A stretch of DNA of 29,431 bases from UBA10364 sp905182675 (lineage in GTDB: Bacteria > Bacteroidota > Bacteroidia > Flavobacteriales > Schleiferiaceae). The notes under the pieces were generated by a model. The model was not told where the DNA came from. It searched no databases and saw only the letters and a list, made by a program, of their open reading frames with translations. Position numbers and translations under genes: made by a program. Of the stretch, positions 8,725 to 16,683 are shown piece by piece; the stretch's first letter is position 1; every line of letters begins with the position of its first letter. The stretch covers positions 1 to 29,431 of the forward strand of contig CAWVWE010000026.1 of NCBI GenBank assembly GCA_963933975.1, written 5' to 3'.

Positions 8725-10050
8725 ATGTTGATTCAAATCACCCAGTTTCTTTTAGGTCTTTCATTGCTTATTGTTATCCATGAGTTCGGGCATTACCTGC
8801 CTGCGAAATGGTTTGGCGTACGTATTGAAAAGTTTTACCTATTCTTTGATTACAAATTCTCGCTTTTCAAAAAACAGATCGGGGAAACTGAATGGGGAAT
8901 TGGATGGATTCCATTAGGCGGTTACGTTAAAATCGTTGGTATGGTTGACGAAAGCATGGACACTGAGGGGATGAGTGAGGAACCAGAAGAATGGGAGTTC
9001 CGCGCAAAACCAGCCTGGCAAAGGATCATCATCCTAACTGGAGGGGTCATCATGAATTTTATCACCGCCTACTTTATTTATGTCTTCTTATTACTGAGTT
9101 ACGGGAAAGACTATCTGCCAAACGAGAGTCTCGTGCATGGTATTTGGACGAATTCCACAGGAATAGAAATGGGACTTCAAAATGGAGATAAGATCTTAAG
9201 CATTGGAGGTGTTGTTCCTGAAAGTTACCGCGAGACTGGACTTGAAATTCTATTGAGCCAAGGAGAAGACATCGTTGTAGAGCGCAATGGCAGAGAAGTT
9301 ACCGTGCCTATCCGAGTGGAATCTATTGAAGATATGGTGAAGAACAAAACATTTATTGGTTTGATCAAGCCTAGAATGCCCTACGTTGTAGGTGCTTTTG
9401 TGGAGGGCTCTATTGGAGAGACGGCCGGCCTACAAATTGGTGACAGTGTCGTTGGTCTGAACGGAACAACCATGTTGTTCTTTGACCAATACTTAGAAGA
9501 AATGCCTAAATATGCTGGAGAAGAGGTTCAGCTTACCTATTTCAGGGCAGGTAGGTCTGACACTATGAATTTTTTACTTCCTGAGTCAGGGAAAATCGGG
9601 GTTCAAAACACCGGTGAAGTATTCAAATATTACGAGATACAAAACAAGAAATACACGATGGGTCAGGCTCTGGCCGGAGGGTTTGGAGAAGTACAGTCTA
9701 AACTAAATAGCTATGTACGCCAATTCAAGCTGATCTTCAATCCAAAAACAGAAGCGTACAAAGAAGTTGGTGGCTTCCTAACGATACTCAAGCAATACGA
9801 TAATGCATGGAACTGGAGACACTTCTGGGAGTTTACTGCATTCTTGAGCATCATGCTTGGATTCCTGAACATTCTACCCATCCCTGCTTTAGACGGAGGT
9901 CATGTTATTTTCACATTAGTCGAGTGGATTTCAGGTCGCAAACCTTCCATCAAAGTACTTGAATATGCACAAATGGTTGGATTCTTTTTACTCCTTGCGC
10001 TGTTACTACTCGCTAATGGAAACGATGTGCTTAAAGCCTTTGGGGGATAG
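8725..10050 (+). CDS. rseP: RseP-type site-2 (RIP) zinc metalloprotease
   Basis: Inner-membrane intramembrane protease that cuts anti-sigma factors and remnant signal peptides. Starting at the second ATG gives 441 residues beginning MLIQITQF, with the first membrane helix carrying the zinc motif HEFGH (19-23). The upstream ATG at 8683 adds 14 residues with no family support. Other marks are FYLFFD, GIGWIPLGGYVKIVGMVDE, a following hydrophobic segment (ILTGGVIMNFITAYFIYVFL), two PDZ-like regions (about 115-300), and the C-terminal metal site LDGGH (389-393) in PIPALDGGHVIF, followed by a final membrane helix. Bacteroidota rseP often follows dxr, but here kbl precedes it. The stop is two bases before paaD. 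Confidence 0.95.
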   Translation: MLIQITQFLLGLSLLIVIHEFGHYLPAKWFGVRIEKFYLFFDYKFSLFKKQIGETEWGIGWIPLGGYVKIVGMVDESMDTEGMSEEPEEWEFRAKPAWQRIIILTGGVIMNFITAYFIYVFLLLSYGKDYLPNESLVHGIWTNSTGIEMGLQNGDKILSIGGVVPESYRETGLEILLSQGEDIVVERNGREVTVPIRVESIEDMVKNKTFIGLIKPRMPYVVGAFVEGSIGETAGLQIGDSVVGLNGTTMLFFDQYLEEMPKYAGEEVQLTYFRAGRSDTMNFLLPESGKIGVQNTGEVFKYYEIQNKKYTMGQALAGGFGEVQSKLNSYVRQFKLIFNPKTEAYKEVGGFLTILKQYDNAWNWRHFWEFTAFLSIMLGFLNILPIPALDGGHVIFTLVEWISGRKPSIKVLEYAQMVGFFLLLALLLLANGNDVLKAFGG

Positions 10051-10052
10051 AT

Positions 10053-10613
10053 ATGGACCAAAGCAAGACTTTATACGAGCATTTATGTCAGGTTAATGAT
10101 CCTGAAATTCCCGTATTGAGCCTTCATGATATGGGGATACTGCGCAGTGTTACTCTACTGCCCAAAAACGACGAGCGTTTCGCAAAAGCGATGGATGTTT
10201 TTGCCTCCGACCATTCGGATGCCTCTCCAGAAAATAGCAAAATTGTCTACCTCATTACCATCAGCCCAACCTATGTGGGTTGCCCGGCAATGGATAGAAT
10301 GGAACAAGACCTGCGCGAAGCGATGTATGTACGTCAATTGCCTTTTGTTATAGAGCAGCAGCTTCAACCTTCTTGGACTACCGATTGGATCACAAAAGAA
10401 GGCAGGGAGAAAATGGAAGCTTACGGTATTGCACCTCCGGTTGGAGCTTCTAACGACAAGAGAGTACTCTTTGCGGAGGCCCCTAAGGTGAACTGTCCAA
10501 AATGTAAGAGTAAGGATACAAAAATGCTAAGCCTGCATGGCAGCACTGCTTGCAAAAGCCAATATGTGTGTACCAGCTGTCTTGAACCTTTTGAATACTT
10601 CAAGTGCCTCTAA
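10053..10613 (+). CDS. paaD: Phenylacetyl-CoA epoxidase maturation/accessory subunit PaaD
   Basis: PaaD is needed for the PaaABCE ring-1,2-epoxidase of phenylacetyl-CoA degradation, probably for iron-centre or Fe-S maturation. The 186-residue protein has an N-terminal MIP18/DUF59 domain (NDPEIPVLSLHDMGI; TISPTYVGCPAMD), the diagnostic PSWTTDWIT segment and a C-terminal Cys-rich zinc-ribbon-like tail (CPKC, GSTACKSQYVCTSC, EPFEYFKCL). The match to E. coli PaaD at both ends is very close from memory. Odd feature: about 26 extra acidic/polar residues (roughly 35-60) split the DUF59 domain between its second and third strands. None of PaaA, B, C or E is in the window. paaG and paaH lie about 6 kb downstream on the same strand. 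A general SufT-like role is less likely, because SufT proteins lack this C-terminal tail. Confidence 0.92.
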   Translation: MDQSKTLYEHLCQVNDPEIPVLSLHDMGILRSVTLLPKNDERFAKAMDVFASDHSDASPENSKIVYLITISPTYVGCPAMDRMEQDLREAMYVRQLPFVIEQQLQPSWTTDWITKEGREKMEAYGIAPPVGASNDKRVLFAEAPKVNCPKCKSKDTKMLSLHGSTACKSQYVCTSCLEPFEYFKCL

Positions 10614-10637
10614 AAGTGGGCATGATGCCCTAACTTT
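10613..10637 (+). terminator. Hairpin between paaD and the E1 gene (possible attenuator)
   Basis: AAAGT-GGGCA-TGA-TGCCC-TA-ACTTT forms a 10-bp interrupted stem with a three-base loop and a two-base bulge, starting on the last base of the paaD stop codon. No run of T follows, so it may be a partial terminator, a processing site or chance. Confidence 0.35.
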
Positions 10638-10657
10638 GACGAGCGAAACACAGATAC

Positions 10658-12715
10658 ATGTCTAAAAAAACCACCATACCATTCGAAAAGGCGTTTAAAC
10701 TCATGGCTACGGCTAAGAGTTTAACAGAGCTTTACGAACGTGAAAAAGACACCACTTCTAAATATGTACACGCCACAAGCCGAGGCCATGAAGCGGCTCA
10801 ACTTGCCTTAGCTCTACAGCTAGAGCCTAAGGATTACGTTGCCCCTTACTATCGCGATGACAGTATACTTCTTGGAATTGGTATGACGCCAAAAGATCTG
10901 ATGCTGCAGCTGCTAGCAAAGATTGATGATCCTTTTTCAGGCGGAAGAACCTATTATAGTCATCCCAGCTTAAAAGACGATGACAAGCCTAAAATCCCAC
11001 ACCAAAGCTCTGCAACAGGCATGCAAGCCATCCCTACCGCTGGCGTTGCAATGGGTATTCAATATAGAGAGCGACAGGGTTTAGCAACAGATGCTGAAAA
11101 AGGAGCTATTGCCGTTTGTAGTATTGGTGACAGCGCAATGACCGAGGGAGAAATCTCAGAGGCCATGCACATGGCGGCACTTAAGCAGTTTCCTCTACTG
11201 ATGTTTGTACAAGACAACGGATGGGACATTAGCGCAAACCGAAACGAAGTTCACCACAGTACTGCGGTTGAATATGCAAAAGGGTTTGCTGGAATTGAAA
11301 CCAGAGACCTAAACGGATCTAATTTTAAGGAGTGTTTTACGGCTTTAAAAGAAGTGATCACCATCATGAGGAAAGAGCGCAGGCCTTTCTTAGTAAGGTG
11401 CGATGTACCCCTGTTGAATCACCATACCTCGGGAGTTCGCAAGGAATGGTATCGAGATGATTTGGAAGAAGCGGCAACGCGTGACCCTTATCCCGTGCTA
11501 TGGCAGCAATGTCTGGAGGCTGGACATAAAGACTCGGAACTAAAGCAATGGGAAGGCGAGGCCATTCAATTTGTTGAGGCACAATATAAATCTGCACTCT
11601 CCATGCCGGACCCACAACCGGAGGACTTGTTCAACCACCAGTTTGCCCCAACACCCATCACTGAAGAAAAAGGAGAACGCGCTCCAAAAGGAGCTGCCCC
11701 TACGGTCATGGTTGACGCAGCATTGTTTGCCATCAAAGAACTCATGGCAGCACATCCTGAAGCATTACTCTATGGCCAAGATGTTGGCGCGAGGCTTGGC
11801 GGAGTTTTCCGTGAAGCCGCTACACTGGCTCAAACTTTTGGAGATGATCGGGTTTTTAACACGCCTATACAAGAAGCTTTTATTATAGGGTCCACGGTGG
11901 GTATGGCCGCTACAGGTTTAAAACCTTTTGTAGAGGTACAGTTCGCTGATTACCTCTGGCCAGGGATGAACCAGTTGTTTACGGAGGTTAGCAGAAGCTA
12001 CTATCTGAGCAACGGTAAATGGCCAACCTCAGCCGTGATACGTGTCCCCATAGGTGCCTACGGATCAGGAGGCCCATTCCATAGTTCATCTATTGAAAGT
12101 GTGGTAACGAATATTAGGGGAATTAAGATCGCCTACCCTTCAAACGGTGCCGATTTAAAAGGCCTCATGAAATCAGCCTTCTACGATCCTAACCCAGTGG
12201 TCATTTTTGAACATAAAGGATTGTACTGGAGTAAAATCCCAGGTACTGAAGGTGCAAAAACACCTGAGCCTAGCGCTGACTATGTCATTCCTTTTGGAAA
12301 AGCACGTATGGTATTAGAGGCCGACAATGATCTGAAGTCTGACGGTGAAGCCGCACTGGTGGTCACCTATGGCATGGGAGTATATTGGGCGCAAGAAGCT
12401 GCAACATCCTTTGAAGGTCGGGTCAGTATTCTTGATTTACGGACCTTAGCACCATGGGATAGAAGTCGTGTGATGGAAGAGGCCCGTGCCCACCACCGCG
12501 TCCTTGTACTTACAGAAGAATCTAGTAGTCCAAGTTTTGCACAATCCGTTCAGGGGGCCGTTCAAGAAGATTGTTTTGAATCTTTAGATGCTCCGGTGAA
12601 ACTACTGGGTGCAGAGAATATGCCCGCCATACCACTAAACAGTACACTTGAACGTGCCATGCTGCCAAATGCGGAAAAGGTTCGCGCGGCATTATCGGAT
12701 CTGTTGCACTATTAA
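10658..12715 (+). CDS. Fused 2-oxoacid dehydrogenase E1 alpha/beta subunit (branched-chain type)
   Basis: Thiamine-diphosphate decarboxylase (E1) of a 2-oxoacid dehydrogenase complex, probably acting on branched-chain 2-oxoacids, with alpha and beta chains in one 685-residue polypeptide. The alpha half (about 1-320) carries the TPP/Mg motif starting GDSAMTEGE (157) and ending DNGW (186-189), plus the HHTSGVRKEWYR loop. A Pro-rich linker follows (about 317-348). The beta half (about 349-685) carries LYGQDVG, NTPIQEAFIIG with the conserved Glu406, EVQFADYLWPGMNQL, the PFHSSSIES active-site His and the transketolase C-terminal domain. Such fusions are common in Bacteroidota. No E2 or E3 gene is nearby, so the complex is completed from elsewhere. 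Pyruvate or 2-oxoglutarate as substrate cannot be excluded from sequence alone. Confidence 0.9.
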   Translation: MSKKTTIPFEKAFKLMATAKSLTELYEREKDTTSKYVHATSRGHEAAQLALALQLEPKDYVAPYYRDDSILLGIGMTPKDLMLQLLAKIDDPFSGGRTYYSHPSLKDDDKPKIPHQSSATGMQAIPTAGVAMGIQYRERQGLATDAEKGAIAVCSIGDSAMTEGEISEAMHMAALKQFPLLMFVQDNGWDISANRNEVHHSTAVEYAKGFAGIETRDLNGSNFKECFTALKEVITIMRKERRPFLVRCDVPLLNHHTSGVRKEWYRDDLEEAATRDPYPVLWQQCLEAGHKDSELKQWEGEAIQFVEAQYKSALSMPDPQPEDLFNHQFAPTPITEEKGERAPKGAAPTVMVDAALFAIKELMAAHPEALLYGQDVGARLGGVFREAATLAQTFGDDRVFNTPIQEAFIIGSTVGMAATGLKPFVEVQFADYLWPGMNQLFTEVSRSYYLSNGKWPTSAVIRVPIGAYGSGGPFHSSSIESVVTNIRGIKIAYPSNGADLKGLMKSAFYDPNPVVIFEHKGLYWSKIPGTEGAKTPEPSADYVIPFGKARMVLEADNDLKSDGEAALVVTYGMGVYWAQEAATSFEGRVSILDLRTLAPWDRSRVMEEARAHHRVLVLTEESSSPSFAQSVQGAVQEDCFESLDAPVKLLGAENMPAIPLNSTLERAMLPNAEKVRAALSDLLHY

Positions 12716-12716
12716 C

Positions 12717-12757
12717 GAAGCGTCTAGTTCCGTAAAAAATCGGTACTTTAGACGTTC
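12717..12757 (+). terminator. Intercistronic hairpin after the E1 gene
   Basis: A long imperfect stem begins two bases after the E1 stop: GAA-(G)-CGTCTA-GT-T-CCG, an 8-base A-rich loop, then CGG-T-AC-(TT)-TAGACG-TTC. The outer CGTCTA/TAGACG arms (12721-12726 and 12749-12754) pair perfectly. A weak AT-rich tract follows, not a clean T run. It may partly terminate the E1 transcript or protect mRNA ends ahead of tatA, whose ATG lies 14 bases further on. Confidence 0.4.
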
Positions 12758-12770
12758 AAAATTTAAGCAA

Positions 12771-12959
12771 ATGAACACAGTGTTTCTAGGGATCATGGGT
12801 CCCAACCAAATGATACTGATTCTAGTAGTGGTATTGCTCTTATTCGGCGGCCGTAAAATCCCAGAACTCATGCGTGGTCTAGGCCGTGGCATAAAAGAGT
12901 TTAAGGATGGTGTTGCTTCTGAAGACAGTGAGGACACCTCTGGAAAAAGCAAAGAGTAA
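12771..12959 (+). CDS. tatA: Twin-arginine translocase subunit TatA/E
   Basis: Pore-forming subunit of the Tat pathway that exports folded proteins across the inner membrane. The frame is open further upstream, but the ATG at 12771 gives the classic 62-residue TatA: a short N-terminus, a hydrophobic helix (about 12-26), the hinge FGGRKIPELMRGLGRG, an amphipathic helix through FKDGV, and a short acidic/Ser-rich tail ending in KSKE. Starts upstream of 12771 would add about 40 residues overlapping the E1 gene without family support. The order tatA, gatA, lytic transglycosylase recurs in Flavobacteriia from memory, so this neighbourhood is probably conserved. tatC is not in the window. Confidence 0.95.
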   Translation: MNTVFLGIMGPNQMILILVVVLLLFGGRKIPELMRGLGRGIKEFKDGVASEDSEDTSGKSKE

Positions 12960-12980
12960 TCGCTTAACGATCCCAATCTT

Positions 12981-14339
12981 ATGAGCAGCACTGCACAAGC
13001 GGTAGAGACATTCTTGTCTAAAATTGAGCAAACCAAGGACCTCAACATCTTTTTAGAAGTTTGGTCGGATGAAGCGCGCAATCAAGCAATCATTGTAGAC
13101 GAAAAAATAGCGAAGGGTACCGGAGGCAAACTTGCCGGAATGGTCATCGCTTTGAAAGACAATATCTGTTACCTGGATCATAAAGTCAGTGCCGCATCCA
13201 AGATTCTTGAAGGCTTCGAAAGTCAATTTTCAGCCACGGTAGTCCAACGCCTTCTGGCAGAAGACGCTGTACTGATTGGCCGTACGAATTGTGATGAATT
13301 TGCCATGGGTTCCGGAAATGAAAATTCTGCTTTTGGCCCTACTAAAAACCCCCACGACCCCACTAAGGTACCTGGTGGTTCTTCTGGCGGTTCTGCCGCA
13401 GCTGTTGCTGCTGGTCTTTGCCATGCCGCATTAGGATCGGATACTGGCGGTTCCATACGCCAACCCGCCGCCTTCACAGGAACCGTTGGGTTTAAACCTT
13501 CCTATGGACGTGTGAGTCGTCATGGGCTTATTGCTTATGCAAGTAGCTTTGATCAGATAGGTCCTTTTACTTCTACAGTAGAAGACGCTGCATTAATCAT
13601 GGAAGTGATTGCTGGTCCAGATGATTTTGACGCTACAGCCATACAATCACCTTTGCCCAAGGCGGTTAAAACTGCTCCAAAAAAAGTTGCCTACCTAAAG
13701 ACTGCCTTAGACCATCCCATGGTGGATGTGTCTGTGCGCAAAGCCTTCGAATCTCAGCTTGAATTATTAGAAAATGCAGGGGTTGTTGTTGAACCCGTGG
13801 AGTTTGAGTTTCTAGATGTTCTGGTTCCTGTTTATTATGTCATCACCACGGCAGAAGCAAGCTCTAACCTGGCCCGTTTTGATGGTGTTCATGCAGGATA
13901 TAGAAGTGACAAGAGTACGGATCTTGAAAGTATTTATAAGACCAGCAGAAGTGAAGGGTTTGGCTTGGAAGTCCAGCGCCGTATCATGCTTGGGACTTTC
14001 GTCCTGAGTGCTGGATATTACGATGCTTACTACGGTAAAGCCCAGTCTGTGCGCAGGTTAGTGAAAGAATGGACGGATAAAACGCTGGAGACTTACGATC
14101 TTATACTTTGTCCCACGACACCTAACACCGCCTTTGATATTGGTCGCGTGGTGGAAGATCCTACCGTAAATTATTTAGAAGATATATTCACCGTTCACGC
14201 AAATATCGCGGGAAACCCAGCGGTAAGTGTGCCTATGGGAATGCATCCAAACGGGCTTCCTATGGGAATGCAAGCAATGGGTGCTAATGGTGCCGATTTA
14301 GATGTTCTCGCCATGGTGGGTTGGATTCAAAAGCATTAA
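12981..14339 (+). CDS. gatA: Asp/Glu-tRNA amidotransferase subunit A (amidase-signature enzyme)
   Basis: Glutaminase subunit of GatCAB, which converts misacylated Glu-tRNA(Gln) and Asp-tRNA(Asn) to the amide forms; the ammonia released here travels to GatB. The amidase-signature triad is intact and correctly spaced: Lys59 in ALKDNI, cis-Ser134 in PGGSSGGSAAA and nucleophile Ser158 in GSDTGGSIRQPA (75 and 24 residues apart, as in S. aureus GatA by recall). GRTNCDEFAMGSGNE and GFKPSYGRVSRHGLIAYASSFDQIGP are GatA-specific signatures, which argue against a generic amidase. At 452 residues it is somewhat shorter than the usual 480 or so, mainly at the N-terminus. gatB and gatC are elsewhere. The stop is one base before the lytic transglycosylase start. 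Confidence 0.92.
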   Translation: MSSTAQAVETFLSKIEQTKDLNIFLEVWSDEARNQAIIVDEKIAKGTGGKLAGMVIALKDNICYLDHKVSAASKILEGFESQFSATVVQRLLAEDAVLIGRTNCDEFAMGSGNENSAFGPTKNPHDPTKVPGGSSGGSAAAVAAGLCHAALGSDTGGSIRQPAAFTGTVGFKPSYGRVSRHGLIAYASSFDQIGPFTSTVEDAALIMEVIAGPDDFDATAIQSPLPKAVKTAPKKVAYLKTALDHPMVDVSVRKAFESQLELLENAGVVVEPVEFEFLDVLVPVYYVITTAEASSNLARFDGVHAGYRSDKSTDLESIYKTSRSEGFGLEVQRRIMLGTFVLSAGYYDAYYGKAQSVRRLVKEWTDKTLETYDLILCPTTPNTAFDIGRVVEDPTVNYLEDIFTVHANIAGNPAVSVPMGMHPNGLPMGMQAMGANGADLDVLAMVGWIQKH

Positions 14340-14340
14340 T

Positions 14341-15600
14341 ATGCGCTTCTTTCTAACGATCACCTTGATCCTAACAAGTTTTTTAGTGGTGGGTCAAAAC
14401 GATTCTCTAGCCATGGACTCTATGGCTCATCATGAGGTGAGGATGGACTCCAACGCTTTATGGGCGCTTGATCAAAGGCTCGCTAAGTTTGAATCCGACC
14501 ATGTGTTGTTCGCGCAGTCCACATCTCCTTTAGTAGACACTATTAATCCGTTGCCACTCAACGACAGTATTTTTAAATACTATATGGCAGATCTGGATAC
14601 TCGTACGCCCTTTGAAATGACGTATAATCCGGTGGTCAAGAAATACTTACAGCGCTACCTGAAATTTGGCACCACCCGCTTGAGTAGAATGATGGCCCAT
14701 GGGCAGTATTATTTTCCCATGTTTGAAGAGCACTTGGACAAATACGACATGCCGTTGGAAATCAAATATCTCGCTGTTATAGAAAGTGCCCTGAACCCCA
14801 AAGCAAAATCCTACGTGGGTGCTACGGGCTTGTGGCAGTTTATGTACAGCACGGGGATTATGTACGATTTAACCGTGAACAGCTATGTGGACGACCGCAA
14901 TGACCCCTTAAAGAGTACAGAAGCAGCATGTCAATACATGTTGAAGATGTATGATGTATTTGAGGACTGGAACTTAGTACTGGCCGCGTACAATAGCGGT
15001 CCTGGTAATGTGCGAAAAGCGATACGTAAAAGTGGTGGTAAAAGATCCTACTGGGAAATCAGACCGTTCCTGCCCAGAGAGACCTCTGCTTATGTTCCCT
15101 TATTTATTGCGGCCACATATGCGATGGAGTATGGTCATTTGTATGGCATTGGACCTGCTGAAGTGCCTGCCTATTACATTGATACAGATACAGTACGCAT
15201 AACACAGCAAATTCATTTCAAACAGATAGAGGACCAGTTGGGAATTGATCCTGCGACGATGGAATTCTTGAACCCACAGTACCGCTACAAGATTGTTCCT
15301 GTCGTTACAAATAAGGACTACTTCATCACCCTGCCAAAAGCAAAAGCAGTCCTTTTCCGTGCCCAGCAAGACAGTTTATACACCATAGCAGAAGCTTATT
15401 TCGAGGAGCGTGCGAGCAGCATGCCTGATTTTACAAAAATGAATGAACGTACTGTGCACCGTGTGAAAAGTGGTGAAACATTGGGTCATATTGCAGGTAA
15501 GTATGGTGTAGGCGTAAGTGATATTAAACGTTGGAACGGTCTTCGCAGTGATATGATACGAATAGACCAGCGCATTGTGGTCTACCCTAAACGTCTATAA
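14341..15600 (+). CDS. MltD-like lytic murein transglycosylase with LysM domain
   Basis: Periplasmic enzyme that cleaves peptidoglycan glycan strands non-hydrolytically. The ATG at 14341 gives a 419-residue protein whose first 19 residues form a Sec signal ending VVG-Q; an alternative start at 14302 would overlap gatA and spoil the signal. The SLT domain (about 120-260) has the catalytic Glu138 in YLAVIESALNP, then GATGLWQFM and AAYNSGPGNV. PFLPRETSAYVP follows, as in MltD proteins. One C-terminal LysM domain (about 373-419, HRVKSGETLGHIAGKYG) should bind peptidoglycan. The one-base spacing to gatA and the 17-base spacing to the next lipoprotein gene indicate an operon. Confidence 0.93.
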   Translation: MRFFLTITLILTSFLVVGQNDSLAMDSMAHHEVRMDSNALWALDQRLAKFESDHVLFAQSTSPLVDTINPLPLNDSIFKYYMADLDTRTPFEMTYNPVVKKYLQRYLKFGTTRLSRMMAHGQYYFPMFEEHLDKYDMPLEIKYLAVIESALNPKAKSYVGATGLWQFMYSTGIMYDLTVNSYVDDRNDPLKSTEAACQYMLKMYDVFEDWNLVLAAYNSGPGNVRKAIRKSGGKRSYWEIRPFLPRETSAYVPLFIAATYAMEYGHLYGIGPAEVPAYYIDTDTVRITQQIHFKQIEDQLGIDPATMEFLNPQYRYKIVPVVTNKDYFITLPKAKAVLFRAQQDSLYTIAEAYFEERASSMPDFTKMNERTVHRVKSGETLGHIAGKYGVGVSDIKRWNGLRSDMIRIDQRIVVYPKRL

Positions 15601-15617
15601 CACCTAAAAGACTTCTC

Positions 15618-16616
15618 ATGGCAACATCTATCCTTCGCTTTTCGTCTTTGATTTTCGTGCTCGCCTTAGCGGTTTCATGCTCTTCTACCAACGAAGATGG
15701 TAGCCCAAAGAAAAAACAACGCATTCTTCCGCCCTCTAGTGGCACGCATAGTGAATTGTTATTGGTGATGACTGACGAGATGTGGTTAGGGTCAACGGGG
15801 GAAGCCTTTCGTGAGATTTTTCTTGCCGAGCAAGAGGGATTACCTCAACCAGAATCTTACTTTGACATCGACCGAGTAGAGCCAGGAGAGGTGAATGGAT
15901 TGCTAAAGAAAACCAAGAGCATCATCTGGGTAGAGCTCAGCGACACCTCTTTTGTGAAGATGCAAAAAGACCTTTGGTCCAGACCGCAACGTTTGGTTAG
16001 AATTACGGCGCCCACAAAAGAAGAGGTCATAACTACGATGCGCGCAAGTGCAGAACAGATCGTCAGCGCTTATAAAGAACACGATATGGGTGTCATTCAA
16101 GGTAGACTGCGAAAATCGGCTTACGCGTACACGCATGAGAACTTAAAGAAGATGGGCATCACGAATATGCTGCTTCACAAGGGGTTTGATCCTACATTGG
16201 ACAAAGAAGGCTTGAAGATATTTGCAACAAAAACGGTACGTACCGTGCAATATATTGTTGTGAGCGAGCGCCCCATGAGCGAGGGAATGGTGAGTGTTGA
16301 TGATGTGATTTCACACAGAGACAGTATAGGAAAGCACTTCTTTGAAGGGACTCGTGACGGCTCCTATATGTCTACGGAACTATTAATTCCTCCAACGATC
16401 TCAAATACAGAAATCAGTGGAATGTTTGCGCTAGAGACCCGTGGTTTATGGAAAATGAACGGTGATTTCATGGGTGGACCTTTCCTTTCTTATACTATTT
16501 ATGATGAAAAGAACGACCGCATTCTGACCATCGAGAGCCTGGTTTATGGACCTACGGCTAAAAAACGAAATGTAGTCTTGGAACTAGAGGCTACTATGAG
16601 GTCTATTAAACTGTAA
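15618..16616 (+). CDS. DUF4837-family lipoprotein
   Basis: A 332-residue lipoprotein with signal peptide and lipobox LAVSC (Cys21), followed by a basic KKKQR patch and a Ser/Pro-rich linker. The rest matches my recollection of DUF4837, a Bacteroidota family of unknown function: SGTHSELLLVMTDEMW near the start, an alpha/beta middle with KTKSIIWVELSDTSF, and a late LWKMNGDFMGGPFLSYTIYDEKNDRIL segment. I see no catalytic motif. Its steady place after the LysM transglycosylase suggests an envelope role, but that is guilt by association. It ends 67 bases before paaG, where a new promoter may lie. Confidence 0.8.
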   Translation: MATSILRFSSLIFVLALAVSCSSTNEDGSPKKKQRILPPSSGTHSELLLVMTDEMWLGSTGEAFREIFLAEQEGLPQPESYFDIDRVEPGEVNGLLKKTKSIIWVELSDTSFVKMQKDLWSRPQRLVRITAPTKEEVITTMRASAEQIVSAYKEHDMGVIQGRLRKSAYAYTHENLKKMGITNMLLHKGFDPTLDKEGLKIFATKTVRTVQYIVVSERPMSEGMVSVDDVISHRDSIGKHFFEGTRDGSYMSTELLIPPTISNTEISGMFALETRGLWKMNGDFMGGPFLSYTIYDEKNDRILTIESLVYGPTAKKRNVVLELEATMRSIKL

Positions 16617-16633
16617 AACTGCACGGTCAGGAA

Positions 16634-16671
16634 TTGGCTAAAATTGAGCATTGGTGTACCTTGGGAGTACA
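16634..16671 (+). promoter_or_regulatory. Candidate promoter with overlapping palindrome upstream of paaG
   Basis: TTG (16634-16636) and TACCTTGG (16657-16664) are 20 bases apart, matching TTG-N(17-23)-TAnnTTTG with one mismatch. The -7 region is spanned by an inverted repeat, TGTAC-N7-GTACA (16655-16671), which would suit a repressor operator. The expected transcript start near 16671 leaves a leader of about 13 bases before the ATG at 16684. Found by eye; both parts could be chance. Confidence 0.3.
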
Positions 16672-16683
16672 AACCCAAAACGC

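Noticed and set aside
11571..11888. 105-codon open frame in another plus frame inside the fused E1 gene
   Set aside because: Composition is that of a frame-shifted shadow and it lies wholly within the linker and early beta half of E1; the E1 frame is intact.
10658..12715. Frameshift or gene fusion artefact joining E1 alpha and beta
   Set aside because: Single-chain E1 proteins of this length are common in Bacteroidota, and both halves keep their active-site motifs and a normal linker.
12692..13081. 129-codon minus-strand frame spanning tatA and the gatA start
   Set aside because: It overlaps tatA, the intercistronic hairpin and gatA, all well supported on the plus strand, and resembles no known protein.
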